Assembly: GCF_910596095.1 (NCBI RefSeq)
Contig: NC_056552.1
Location: 9,219,111-9,283,110 of the forward strand
Reading direction: 5' to 3'
Origin: Thunnus maccoyii
Lineage: Eukaryota > Chordata > Actinopteri > Scombriformes > Scombridae
Length of the DNA: 64,000 nt
Positions 48,401 to 60,290 of this stretch are shown here, in pieces. The first letter of the stretch is position 1. Each line of letters opens with the position of its first letter. A program made the position numbers and the translations under genes. The notes under the pieces are model-generated. The model ran no database searches, had not been told where the DNA came from, and saw nothing but the letters and a program-made list of their open reading frames with translations.

Positions 48401-51400
48401 ACTGAGAGGAAATTATTTTGTCACCAAACTCATCTGGATAATTTAAGAATTGACGAATAATCCAGATGTGTCACGGTCTCGTGTTATCAGAACTTTTTAG
48501 TTGCTCGGCCGAATGAACTGTGAATATTTAATGTGAAAGTTTATTCTTGATATTAGGGGTAAAAAACCTTGAACAAAGGTCCACTTATCAGCTTTTTCCA
48601 GAGCTTTGACCACAGTCATCCTCTGCAGATGGTGTTTACAGAGGTTATGATTTACCAGTTAATTTAGATATCATACAATCATAATATGCGTGTGATAAGC
48701 TCATAAATCAGATTGTAAACCTTTCTAAACTTCCCCTTGGAAAAAAAACATGAGTCACATTTGAAAGATCAGGATAAAAGCTAGTAAGTGGACCTTGAGC
48801 TTTGTTTTTTTTTGTTTTTTTTTTCCCAAAACATTTTTAAAACTTTCTCAACACCTGCAGACAACTCGTCTAGTGTTAGTTTGTGTATTAAAAGACGTCA
48901 GAAAGATGTCAGTTACTGTAACAAACCTTTTTCACAGCTCATATTTCAACTGATCATAACAGTAATGATGTTACAGTAACGAGGCATCATATGAAGATTC
49001 ATGAGATGCAGAAAATATTACTGTTGTGAATTTACATCTGTGCTTTTCCATGACGTCTGTGAAAAAGATCTATTTGTGAGTGATGATTTTAGCACTTGGT
49101 TATTGTTTTATCCATATTTAGATAAGGGATCATTTCTTCAGCTGCTTTATTTTATTGTTTTTTTTTGTCTTTCTCCTACAGAAAGCTCCTCCTCTCATCG
49201 CTCGCTGGGTTCCTTTTGCAGCGGTGGCCGCAGCCAACTGTGTTAACATTCCCATGATGAGGCAACAGTGAGTCCATCACCAGAAAAACATATATATATA
49301 TATATGTATTTATGTTTTATATATATATATATATATTAATGTTTTTCTGGTAGGCAGTTGTTACACAGTATTGTACTGATTTCCTTTTGGAGACGTGCTG
49401 AAATCAAAGTGACTTTCTCAGAGCTTTTCTGAGAAGCCCCGACGACACATTTCCTGTGTTAAGTAGGTGTTCACGCAGCCTCCTATCTGAAGAGAAGAGA
49501 TGTGTGTCAAAAGTTTCATGTTGACTAGATGCGTGCAGCCGTGGCTTCGGGCGGAATTCAGTGGGCATTCGATTTTTTTCCACAAGAGCTGTTATAAGAA
49601 ACAAATGTTCTACTTAATTTCAGTGACGCTGATGGACAGAATTCAAGCATCAATTTAGATATTTGCTGCAGCTGTTTGATCATTACACGAACCTACAGTA
49701 TATTAGGTTAACTAGTCATACCATCAGACTAGAGCTGGGTATTGTTTAAAAAATTACAATACCAGTACCCTTAAAATGATACTGATACCAGTAGAGTGCA
49801 TCGTTCAATACCCATCATATGAATGAAAGCATTATGTAAAATGCCTGCACTCCTCCCCATTCAAGTTATTTTTACACAAATACATTTTGAAAGTGTTCAG
49901 ATTATTGAAATATTCATTAAATAACTGTACAATGAAGTATCATCACCGCAGACTGTAGGGATCGTAGCTGTTGCCAATCAAACGTTGCATTAAATCGATG
50001 AACGCGAAAACCATACAAACAGTCATTTCTTCCAGATCTGCGTACAAAAAGCATCGAATGCAGTTATCGTTTGACTGGAGAAGTTTCAGTATTGCTTGGT
50101 ACTGGGTTATTTCATTCAATATCTTAAAGGTATCTGGTATCGATACCCAGCCTTACATGAAACAAACAAGCCCACCGCTGTAAAAACACAGCAACACGGA
50201 GGCCGACTCTCGCCTACGTTGTTGCAGTTTCTGCCAGCAAAACACTCACCTCCCATACGTAAACTTACGATGTGAATGTTCTGTATGTGTCACAAAGGAT
50301 GTATCAAACTTAAATTATGACCGACAGCTGCTGAGCACGTCCTAAAAATTTAAAAGCATTGATCATAAAGCCTGCGTGTGAAACTCCTACAAGAAACATT
50401 AACACACATTGCTGACTTGTCTTGTTTTTCCTCTGTGCACCAAAAAAAGCATCCAGCACCACTAAAATCCAAGGCTCATTCATTTTCCACTTGACAGACC
50501 TGGATGTTTCCTGGTTATCTTGGTTCTCAGTTCATTTTTCATAAGGCTGAACTTTAAAAAAAAAAACAAGTGACCCAGATAATGTTTTAAAACTCACCCA
50601 ATTTGAGAAATGAAAGCTCTAACTTAACTAAACAGGCCATCAGATCATTCTTTCATCTGCGCTGCCTGTTTATACTGTGTTTTTTCTTTTCCTACTGTTT
50701 TTTTGGGGGGAAAAAGACTCAGTGGTTTGTGGGCATCTGTCCAGTCCAACATCCGCTCTGGCTGGCACAAACCTACTACATACACAAACCCAGTCCTGCT
50801 GCCACATGCATGGGCAAGAGGGTGCAAACAGGTCACCTTCCCAGTAGGATCCCTGAGAGCCTTAATGTATTTATACTGATTTATTGATTATTTCCTGCAG
50901 TCATTTGAGGGCAAGCTGTAGTCTGGGTCTGGATCTTCTTTCAAAACTGCTGTCAGAGCTTTAATCACGTTTATGAAGTAGAAATTCTGTGTAGAAACTT
51001 AATTAAAATATGTTTTAATAACACCTGCAAAACATAAAACAAAATGAAGGTTGATGTGAATATAGTTGCCATATAATACTCTTCATATTTCAGTCAATGT
51101 GGCCCTTTCTCTGTTTTGTTTTGATCACTAAATGTTCTCCCTGAAGGCTCTTGTGTGCTTTTACAGTGAAGTCAAAATATCCACTAAATAACAGAGCGGC
51201 GAGTGTCGCGGCCGGCGGTATGATAAGGAAACCACATCTCACATTCCTTTTCCCTTTCAGTTCAGTTCACCATCAGTTTGTTTCTGTTTTCTCAGAGAAA
51301 TCCTGAACGGCATTGCTGTCACAGATGAAAACGGCAACAAACTGGGCCACTCTAAGGTCAGCACTCCCGACACGCTTACGTTGACGTTTTGTAATTTGTT

Positions 51401-53468
51401 AATTTCACAAAAACGTTCCTTCACTATTCACAAATCGTCCTCTTTTATCTCCTCTGTAGAAAGCTGCAATAAAAGGCATCACGCAGGTGGTCGTCTCACG
51501 GATCACCATGGCCGCACCAGGAATGAGTATGCAAATAAAAAACCCTCATCTTCTAAATGATCGTTTTATTTTAATACTCTTAAATTATCACAACAACTAA
51601 CTTGTCGCTCTTCTTCTGTCAGTCATCCTTCCCATCATCATGCAGAGGCTGGAAAAATACAAGTTCATGCAGGTTAGATCTTTGCTTCCTTTACTGTCGT
51701 CCTGCTAAAGTTTCCAACATCGACGGGTGCATCTGTCATCAGGTTCTTTACGTCTTTTCACAGAGAATCACGTATCTCCACGGACCAATTCAAGTGATGA
51801 TGGTGGGAGTGTTGTAAGTAGGACATGTGTGAGGGAGTTTACGGGGGTTTTGATGTCCTCGTAGTGTTTCAGGGGGAGGAATAAACTGTTTCTCTTTTTG
51901 TTTTCTCTTTAAAAGTTTGATCTTCATGGTGCCGGCTGCCTGCTCGCTGTTCCCTCAGAGATGGTAACCGACCCGTTACTGTACTTCCACCTGTTGACAC
52001 ATGTAGCTTATAGACTAAAGGCGCCTTTAGACTGTGCAACAACAACGATTGTTTATGTTTATTGCACGTCACATTGTGCGAAACGCCTGTAATAAAATCT
52101 CAGTCACAATCTGTGTCGGACTGTAAGATATCAGTTTGCTGTCGGATTGTGCGCTGAATACGTGATGAATCGTAGCCGCAGCAAAGTTACACAAACTGAT
52201 ATTGACATATAAAAGGGGACATATCGTGGTTTTTGTGATTTTCTGTTATTTCTATACTGTTATGATGTCAGATGTCTATGTTAAACATCGTCAAAGTTCC
52301 AAAACTTGAGGTGGATGTATGTAAAAATGTTGCGTGCAAGTCAAAAGCCTTCAGCCTACTCTGAACGCTTCGTTTGCAAAGTTACCTCTACTTCCTCCTC
52401 GTGATGATGTCAGATTGTTCGCACATGCCCACAAACGGCCATCTGTTCCCTAGACTTTGTTGCTAAGGTTGTCCACTCGCATATTTCAGATCAGATTCAG
52501 ACTCTAACATATCAAAAAGAAGTGATATCTGACAACTACTGTTTGTTTATGTTGCTTCTTAAGGGCAGCTTCCTGAAGCTGGCCAATCAGAACAGAGTGG
52601 GATCATCAGGAGGCGGGCCTTAAAGAGACAGGAGCTAAAACAGACAGAGGCTGAATTAGGGGCTGCATAAAGGACCAGTATAAAATAAATAAGGAGTTTT
52701 TTTACTGTAAATTATCCAAAGATATTCCAGTAGAGCCCCAGAATATAAATATATACCTGGAAATCTGCATATGTCCCCTTTTTAAGGAGAACAAATGTGT
52801 TTCAACCCAGAACTTTATTCAAAAAACTGCATTTACAGAATACACCTGCGTGACATATTGTGTCATCTTATGTTGTACTCTAAATGGTTTGTTTGTAGAC
52901 ATGGGTCGTAGCAGCAGTCAGATTGTGAGATTTTGGTCTACTAGGACTTTTTCTTCATGTTGTCTTTGGTCTCTATATCGGACGTCAGTGGACAACTTTT
53001 CATCTTGGAAATCTCAAAATCGCACAGTGTAAAGGCGCCTCTCTGATTACAGAAAGCAAAACAATGTGTCAATGTTCATTGTGGCTCCTGATTGTTTTAA
53101 GACAAACTTAAAAAACTGTGACTCAATCCTTTAAAATATAAGACATGAGATGATGAGGAAGATTTTTGGAAATTAGCTGATTAGATGCAAGAATTTGGAT
53201 GAATGTTCAAAAACTGAGGATTTTTGAAGGTCATAGAAAATGTAAACCAGTGTTTGCTTCTTAAATCAAAACAAGTTAATTCTGACCATGTTTCTCTTCC
53301 TCTCTGTGTCCCTGTTTCCCCTTTCTAATCTCTCTCTCTCTCTCTCTCTCTCTGTCTGTCTATAACAGCTCTATGGCTGTGTCGAAGCTGGAGCCCGAGC
53401 TGAGAGACTCCATCATGACTCAGTACGGAGACGGCGTACAACGTGTCTACTTCAACAAAGGCCTCTGA
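45407..53468 (+). CDS. sfxn2: Sideroflexin-2, eleven coding exons
   Basis: Exons are 45407-45561, 46098-46268, 46363-46461, 48287-48362, 49182-49267, 51296-51356, 51460-51526, 51623-51672, 51764-51813, 51916-51963 and 53369-53468, in phase, giving 320 residues (human about 322). Family marks are HPDTGD at 77-82, the glycine-rich FQVPGGM stretch at 92-98, the signature [13 protein letters not shown] at 122-134, the hydrophobic spans [14 protein letters not shown] and [14 protein letters not shown], and the C-terminal YFNKGL. Sideroflexins are multi-span carriers of the mitochondrial inner membrane. SFXN1 and SFXN3 move serine, and SFXN2 is tied to iron and haem homeostasis, with its substrate less certain. 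Best separation from paralogues comes from the N-terminus and C-terminus, which fit SFXN2. The last intron (1.4 kb) carries nested transposons. It is head to head with arl3. Identity is secure. Confidence 0.95.
46802..47304. mobile_element. Inverted-end dispersed element in sfxn2 intron 3
   Basis: The left end 'ttaggccgcatttacgttgc' (46802) and right end 'gcagcgtaaatgtggctttg' (to 47303) are inverted copies. Around it, 46640-46800 and 47600-47830 hold 'cagatctgatatg' and 'tatctgatatc' words of a similar kind, so a larger or second copy may flank it. Confidence 0.55.
49290..49340 (+). repeat. (TA)n inverted tract after sfxn2 exon 5
   Basis: 'Ccagaaaaacatatatatat' and 'atatatattaatgtttttctgg' form a hairpin about 20 bp beyond the donor of exon 49182-49267. 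Confidence 0.7.
49735..50153. mobile_element. 'AGCTGGGTAT' hAT-like MITE in sfxn2 intron 5
   Basis: Ends 'gagctgggtattg' and 'gtatcgatacccagcct' are inverted. Inside are 'accagtacc' and 'gataccagtag' words. This is a common teleost family. Confidence 0.75.
52017..53040. mobile_element. DNA element with AGGCGCCTTTA ends in the last sfxn2 intron
   Basis: The left end 'aaaggcgcctttagactgtg' (52017) and right end 'cgcacagtgtaaaggcgcct' (53021-53040) are inverted copies. The body is split by a second element at 52211-52783. No transposase frame. Confidence 0.75.
52211..52783. mobile_element. 'GGGGACATAT' element nested in the former
   Basis: Ends AAAAGGGGACATAT (52211-52224) and ATATGTCCCCTTTTT (52769-52783) are inverted. 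The body has the blocks 'tgttatgatgtcagatgtc' and 'caaagttccaaaacttgagg' of a well-known dispersed teleost family. Confidence 0.8.
53328..53362 (+). repeat. (TC)n tract before the last sfxn2 exon
   Basis: A CT run that also serves as the polypyrimidine tract of the acceptor at 53368. Confidence 0.85.
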
Positions 53469-54245
53469 GGCTCATTAGTATTAATCTAGTCAATACACAC
53501 AGAGTGAATACATACGTGTTTATGTAGTTTGTCTTTATTTTTCTAGTTGTCAGTTATGAGGGGTGATAATGAAATGCTCATTCCCAAATCGGTGCTTAAC
53601 GGGAACTAGTTGTGGGACGTTTGATTAATCATGTCACACTTTATTTTTTATCAGCTCGTCTCTTTTTGGCTCTAAATTTCTATTTTCTGATTTCTTATAA
53701 TGAAGCAGATACGAAGGGCATTATGAAATCCTGTTGAGAAACCAAATGATCTTTTCTCAGGAACTGTGCTTTAGTTTGCCACATTAAAACTCTTTTTTTT
53801 CTGTGTTACTTCATGGTTTGTTTGGCTCATCTGCAGCTGTTTTACTGTTTCAACTCTCTGTAATGGTGCTGTTTTCTGTCTGCAAAGCTCCCTTTTCAAT
53901 CTGTGCCTTCTACTAAGTGGCAGGGGCAACAACACTGCTGGTTTTTCTGTTTTTTTTTTGGATTTTTTTTTTAAACTGATGTTAAAACCAGAAGCTACTT
54001 CTATGCACGGTTTACAGGAAGTGACATTTATGAGCGTGGATGAACAGTCTGAAACGGTGATTGAGTGAGAGGCTGACGTGTGATTAAAGGTGGAGGATAC
54101 CGCCCTCTTCTGCCAGAATCGAGGTAGAGGTCTTGAGACTCGTGTGCGTGATTTATCTTGAGAGGTTTGAATCATTTCAGTGTGTAAAACTCAGATTTGT
54201 GCCACAGTCGTCAGGATGAGATGGAATAAAACCACACAAATATTC
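53469..54245 (+). other. sfxn2: sfxn2 3' UTR
   Basis: Non-coding sequence from the TGA stop to just after the AATAAA at 54225-54230. The 134-codon antisense frame at 53771-54175 lies within and has no domain. Confidence 0.6.
54225..54230 (+). terminator. sfxn2: Polyadenylation signal AATAAA (sfxn2)
   Basis: Canonical hexamer 757 bases after the stop, followed by a GT-rich then T-rich stretch (54260-54290), as is usual downstream of a cleavage site. Confidence 0.65.
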
Positions 54246-55655
54246 GAAAATCAGAACCCTGTTGTGTGTTGTTTTTTTTTTTTTATCATCTGTGCTGTAA
54301 AATTTTTTCTTTACATGGATGAACGGGTTGTCAGGTGATAGTTTTAGATTAGATTTTAGGAAACTTTAATGAGCTTTTGTGGAGAAATTGATGACAGAGT
54401 AAGAAAAACAACAAACTGAACATCTGCAATGACAAATTAATGTGTTTGTGTGTGTTTCTGAGAACTTAATACTCAAATTATCCTGTTTAGGCATTAATTT
54501 TGTATAAATGTACATATATTTAATGCATATCTAATTAAGAATACATTAAGAAAACATCAGATTCACAGGGAAGTTGCACAGAAGTACAACAAACCCAGAT
54601 GTGCTTTGGTCATCATGTTGTAGCATTTTCAGTTAGCCGCATACCAGATGTGCAGAAGTGCATCATTGAAGTTAATCCTGTACAACATGTGTGTAGGTCA
54701 TGTTCAAGGATGCAGAGAGAGAGAACTGCAGAAAGGATGTTGGATGTAGTTTATGTTTGAGTTCAGACTTAATCAACTTCAGCATGTAAAAAAATGTACA
54801 TATGAGGTTAATTATAGGACGGAAACTTCACATTACGATGATTCGCACATGAGAAAATACAATAATTTGAGACAAAGCAAAAAAGTAAATGCACATAATT
54901 AGCAAATAAATCAACTTAAGAGTGGAAAAGTCAATGGCTTGTAACTTATCTATAAACTATAATGATTTAATACTATTTAATATATCCATGTGTTACTAAT
55001 TATGAAGCCTTTATAAAGGGTGCCTTATTAGAAAGTGGTAAAAACATGAGTTATATGGTTATGAAAAATAAAGCATGAATATTTGATCTGAAGGTAAAAA
55101 GAAAAAAAAGTGTCATAAAAGATGATTCACAATTGTTATGAAAAGACAGTTAAAACCTGATGTTGATGTGAATTATTCATTTTTTTGAAGTTTCGTTGAA
55201 AACACATTTATTTATTTAGTTATTCTCACACTGGAAAGTTTGCCAAGATCTTTGTTGGATTTACTATTGTAAAATGTGTAATGACTTCTCTGTAACTCTA
55301 ACAGGCTGTTTGCTTTTCATAATTTTAACAAATCTGAAGACAAAAACATTTACTATATAAATTAAATTATATTATTAGTCAAATATCAGACACATAGATG
55401 AAGTTTTTCTGAAACCAAACCCAGATTTTTTTAAATTTTACTATGCATTTTGTAATAATTGAATTTTTTAATAAAGTTGTAACATTACACAGCTCTGTTG
55501 GAAATCAATTCTATGTGTAGGAACCAAAGTCTTTTTTTATATTAAATGTTTTTACAAATTTGGTCAAAAGAAATGTTACTTGATCATGAGATTTTGTTTA
55601 GCCAGTGAGTGTCACAGGTAGATACTAAGATATTTTAAGTGTTTTCTTATAGCTA
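54246..55655. other. Intergenic AT-rich stretch
   Basis: No exon, no long open frame, no repeat family recognised between the sfxn2 3' end and the MITE. Confidence 0.45.
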
Positions 55656-55659
55656 AAAG

Positions 55660-56483
55660 TGCGAAATAAATATAATACTTTACTTAAATATTTCCATGTG
55701 ATGATACTTTATACTTCCACTCCACTACATTTCAGAGGGAAATATTGTACTTTCTACACTTTTCAGATGAAGATTTGACACAATGGATAATATAACAAGC
55801 TTTTAAAATACAACACATTGTTAAAGATGAAACCAGTGGTTTCCAACCTTTTTTGGCTTTTTACATCTTACAAAAAGCAGTGTGTAGTCGGGGTCACATT
55901 TCAGATGTTTATGAGTTGTTAACAGCTGCACCAAATAGTGATTTTTCCCTCTAAACTTCTCACATGGTTTCATTTCAATAAATGTTCAAATGATCCAATA
56001 TTTCACCAAAAATCAAAGATTAGAGAAACAGTCCAAAAATTGAAAACAGATTTGTGTATCAGAACTTTGTTTTTTCTTCGTTTCTCTCCCATTAATCATC
56101 TCACGACCCCTCAGATTTATCTGGTGACCTTTTGGAGGGGCCCTGACCCCTAGGTTGGTAATCACTGGACTAAACTAGCTAACTGTATCTAAAGTAGTTG
56201 AAACTAGCTCCACCTCCAGCAGCTACAACAGTAACATGCTGCTCTAACACTGATGCTTCACTATTAATAATCTAATGATGTCATAAATAATAATATATCA
56301 GTCAGAGGAACCAAACCACTACTTTTACTGCAATACTTTAACTACATTTAGCTGATAATACTTATGTACTTTTACTGTAGTAGTATTTTTCATGCAGGAC
56401 TTTCACTTGCAATGGAGTATTTGTACATTACTGCATCGGTATTTCTACTTAAGTAAAGTATCTGAGTACTTCTTCCACCACTG
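55660..56483 (-). mobile_element. Composite hAT element, copy 3 (inverted)
   Basis: Reverse orientation relative to copy 2. It ends at 56483 with 'cttcttccaccactg'. The inner Charlie-like element is 55834-56167, flanked by GATGAAAC (55826-55833) and GACTAAAC (56168-56175), which are the reverse complements of the flanks in copies 1 and 2. Confidence 0.85.
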
Positions 56484-56499
56484 TAAACAGCAGCAGCAG

Positions 56500-56620
56500 C
56501 TCCGGTTGTTCCAGGCGGAGGACCGAGCGCCCCCTGCCGGTTTGACCGTCACCACCGGGGGGAGGAGTCGGCCTGGCAGCTTTATAAAACCGCCTTGATC
56601 CCAGAAACGAAAACACTCCC
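56500..56620 (+). promoter_or_regulatory. timp2: timp2 core promoter with TATA box
   Basis: The GC-rich tract 'ggggggaggagtcgg' is followed by TATAAAA at 56583-56589. Transcription would start about 25-30 bases on (near 56612), leaving a 5' UTR of about 270 bases. Orientation and distance fit the TIMP exon that follows. Confidence 0.65.
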
Positions 56621-56879
56621 GAAAGACAGACAGCTGCAGACACCGGCAAGAAGACCACCGAGCATACCGTGTAACCTCACCTTTTTATCCCGGAGCTGAC
56701 TGAGCGGACCGTCCGGTGTTGTTGACGTCGCCCGGTTTCTGTCGGTTAAAGAAAAAACAAACAAAAAAAAGAGACAGAAAAACAAGCGGAGGGTCGCTGG
56801 AACCACACTGCGACGCATCTGCGCAGACAAAACACAAGCCACGAAGAGGGTGGGAAACGTCGCATCAGTGTTGATAAAA

Positions 56880-57009
56880 ATGCCGTTTACCGTTAACGGC
56901 ATCCTTTGCACGCTCGCGCTGCTGGTCCTGTGGCGGGCGGAGGAGCTCGCGGAAGCTTGCAGCTGCGCTCCGGTACATCCGCAACAGGCGTTCTGCAACG
57001 CCGATATAG
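56880..57009 (+). CDS. timp2: TIMP2-like metalloproteinase inhibitor, first coding exon only
   Basis: The ATG at 56880 opens a 26-residue signal peptide (hydrophobic ILCTLALLVLW, cleavage after AEA) followed by the mature start CSCAPVHPQQAFCNADI. Cys27 and Cys29 of the precursor are mature Cys1 and Cys3. Cys1 in TIMPs chelates the catalytic zinc of matrix metalloproteinases. The donor GTGAGT at 57010 is in phase 1 after residue 43, at the same place as the TIMP intron 1, so the next codon would be the conserved Val. The 'HPQQAFCNAD' run fits TIMP2 better than TIMP3 or TIMP4. Teleost copy (a or b) not resolved. The remainder lies past the window. Confidence 0.85.
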
Positions 57010-57033
57010 GTGAGTACAGCACTGGAGACTTGT

Positions 57034-57067
<34 letters not shown>

Positions 57068-58092
57068 TACGTGGCCCATGTTGCACCAGGCTCCTGCACG
57101 GTAGCTACAGCGGCCTCTTTGCAGCCGCTCAGTCCGCCTCCGGTGCGTGTTGAATGGGCTGAGAGAGGCTGCTGGAAACCGCTGGAAAGGCTGGAGGTGG
57201 AGGGTGTTGCTCCTCAAGGCCATGGCCCAGACAGTTTGTGCGCTGCATGCAGACTGCACTCTTGCAGACACATGCAGATCCCATTATCATATTTTATCGT
57301 GCCGTGTTGACAAGGATAGCTCTCTAAAATGCACAAGTAGCCATATTTGAAGAGAAGAAATAGATAATATGTTGTTTAGGTGTCATGGTGGCATGCCTTG
57401 AAGGGACACACACACCCCCAAACACAAACACAAAGCTTATTTTGAAGCAAAGTCCACCTTAAAATGCAATCTAGCATCACTTTAAGGAGTTAAAAGTGCA
57501 TTTGTGGCTCTCATTCATGAGTTGTTATTGAACTTTCCTCTAATGTTATTGTTATATCTCTACGTTGCCCTCTAAAAATCCACAATAACATATTCTTGTA
57601 TCTCAGGGTGTATAAATGCTTTATGTTTGTGTGAGTCAGCCGGGAGATACAGGAAGCACAGCGGGACCATCGTTGTACATAAATGTCTCAGCTCCGGAGC
57701 TCAGAGCTTGACTTGTGTTTACCAGGCTTCACCCTCGGCATTCAGCAGCTCCAGGACGAAGAAGGAGCGTTGCCTGGCTCTGCAGGGCAACGTGGCACAA
57801 GAGAGGAAAAGAGACAAGGAGGGAAAGAGCAGAGAGGAGGACAAGGGATGGAGAGAGCGGAGCGGTTGGTCTGTGAAAGAGAAATTTTTTAGGGGGGGAT
57901 TGAATCTCAACCACAGAATATGTCGCACCGCGAGCTTTCCTCATATTTTTATTTCCATTCCTGCCCTGTTTCTTCCTGCGAGGGGTGGTGCTGGGAGGAA
58001 TTGCAGGAATGCTGCTGGGGTTTTCCCAACTTTGCTCCCGGTGTAACGCAGGGACACACGCACTTTCAGAAAGGCTGCCATGCATTGGTGAA

Positions 58093-58137
<45 letters not shown>

Positions 58138-58548
58138 GACATCTGGCTGTCAGTTGAGGGTGTGTTTTCCGGGAGAAAAGCAATAAAATTCACAATCCAA
58201 GTGAAAATATGCATGGTATCCATGAGAATGAGAAACTTTTAAGACCACACTACTTTGGCTCCAAAGCGTCTTTTCTTCCTTCTTTTTTTTTGTCCCATAT
58301 TTCCCTGCAGATGCACAGATGCGTGTGTGTGTGTGTGTTGATAAGATAACTGTGTAATATGATATTGCAAAATGACAGCTCTATTTTCAAGTGTGACTCA
58401 GTTTCTTGCTGAGCTGGCGGAGACAGGATGTGTTTCAGGATTCGTGTGTTTGTGTTTGGTGTGCTCATGTTGTTTTTAAAGGGTCTATGAGTCAATATAG
58501 CTTCTTCTTCTTCTTTTTTTTTTTCTCACAGAGGGAGGAGGATGTTTT

Positions 58549-59245
58549 AAGCCGGGCTCCGACTACAGGAGTTTTAAAATCTTAACCGATTTTGAAATCT
58601 GGTTGCATCACACACACAAGGAGAAACTTCACAGATGTTCTTCTCTTTAATCTCAAACATGCACACACTACAAGATTTGAACATAATGGGGCACTACTAC
58701 ACACACACGACAGGATATTATCAAAGATTATCGTGCCAGAGGGAGCAGTTGCACCACCTCATGTGATCTCATGGGGAAGTAGATGTAAACAAAATAATTT
58801 GCAGTGAGAAAAAAAACAAAAGTAGAAGATTAAACAAGTCTGGATGAAAAAATGGTTGAAGAGATGCGGTTAACACAGGTTTTCTGTTCTTCAGTGAGAG
58901 CTGGAGGTGAGATTTTAACTGTTAGTTATAATATCTGTCGACAGTAGTATGCTAGCTAACATTAGCCTCAAGGGCTAGAATGTTTACTGTTGCTTGGCAA
59001 CGCCGTCAGCTCTCTCTCATTGGCTGTTGTGGTCTTGCTCAGAAAGTAGTGATGTAAACATCCAGATTTTTGATGTTTGAAATTATCGGGGCGGCGTCGA
59101 TGAGTCTGCGAGCAGTTCTGGAGGTTTAAGATTGGATCTGTATATCCCTCACATTACCAGAAAATCTGGGCTGAACAAGATCCCAGACCAGATTTCTCCT
59201 CCGATTGTCGGGGATAAATCAGCCCACATCTCCTGTCGTCTGAGT
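58549..59245. repeat. Dispersed element with 'CGACTACAGGAG' ends
   Basis: Left 'gggctccgactacaggag' and right 'ctcctgtcgtctgagttta' are diverged inverted ends. The centre has a CAAT-like and CpG-bearing block ('ggggcggcgtcgatgag'). Confidence 0.45.
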
Positions 59246-59799
59246 TTAAAGTTCCAGTGAAATGTACATCAGTGTCTTTGTCTTCTGTACTGTGACATAT
59301 TTTCCAGAGAAACAGAATATTTGAGCAGTGTACAGTTACAAGAGGGGTTTAAATCGAATCCTTCGCATTTGATTGGATCGTTGAAAAGTGGGCGGGGCTT
59401 ACCGTTAAGTGCGATACCGAGCTACTCCACACGCACACCTCCTCACCTGTTGTTAAATCAGGGGGAGGACAAGAAGGAGATGAATGAATTAGACCTCAAG
59501 AGCCACATTGTTTTTACCCACTGATATCCAAACACACATCTCTTCCTGTCTGTCTCCATATTGCTCTGTTAGCTACTACGACCCACAAACAGTGAAGTGT
59601 GGTTTTATAAGATCAGTGTGGTAAGCTACCTGCCCAAAGTCACATTTTATTGGATGAACTTTAGTAAATGCCTCTGAGTGCAGGATGACTCATCAAACAT
59701 TTGAAACTGTTTTACAGGAAGAGAAAAGAGATGAATAAATAATTAACACAGAGACACTGGATTAAAACTGGGAAAATGTATTTCTCATTTCACTGGGAT

Positions 59800-60290
59800 G
59801 TTAAGGCTGCGCAGACCGCTAAACGGTAACAATGACCAATGTCTAAATGCGCCACTATCTTCAGCAGCTAGTCGCTAACTGTCTGTCTGTGAGAGGGAAC
59901 CAAAACAATGAGCTGAAAGACGCTAAAATGCCCCCATAGAGCTCGAGAGGAACTGCAGAGGCTGTGGGTCCACCATTACAAGTGACCCTTTGGAAATCAC
60001 ACGTTGTCATTTGATCCACAGTTAACGAATGTATTGATTAGAGCTGCTTTAAAATTTTACAGAAAGATAAACCTCAACGGAGGTTGTCTACAGCAGGTTT
60101 ATCAGCAGCCTGTTGTATCTAGTAACGACACTGAACCAAAACCAAAACAATGAGCTGAAAGATGCTAAAAAGCTCCGTAGAGTCGAGGGGAATGCTGAGT
60201 CACTAAGAGAGACACCTTTTCATATTAGACATTTTCATTTGATCCAGCGTTAATATAGAAATATTAATTAGTGCAGATGGATGGATGTGA
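59800..60290 (+). repeat. Internally duplicated dispersed repeat
   Basis: 'Accaaaacaatgagctgaaa' occurs at 59899 and again at 60141, each followed by 'gctaaaa' and an 'agagctcgag/agagtcgag' block and a 'catttgatcca' block. This is a known teleost repeat in two partial copies. Confidence 0.6.

Noticed and set aside
53771-54175. 134-codon antisense frame in the sfxn2 3' UTR
   Set aside because: No domain, A/T runs read as Lys, opposite to the transcribed strand.
56582-57271. 229-codon antisense frame over the timp2 promoter, exon 1 and intron start
   Set aside because: It overlies a recognised exon on the other strand, includes an Asn run from the TTG repeat, and shows no domain. It is a frame shadow in GC-rich DNA.
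57627-58242. Overlapping frames of up to 164 codons on both strands in timp2 intron 1
   Set aside because: They run through a CA microsatellite, have no domain, and overlap each other. No promoter or splice support.
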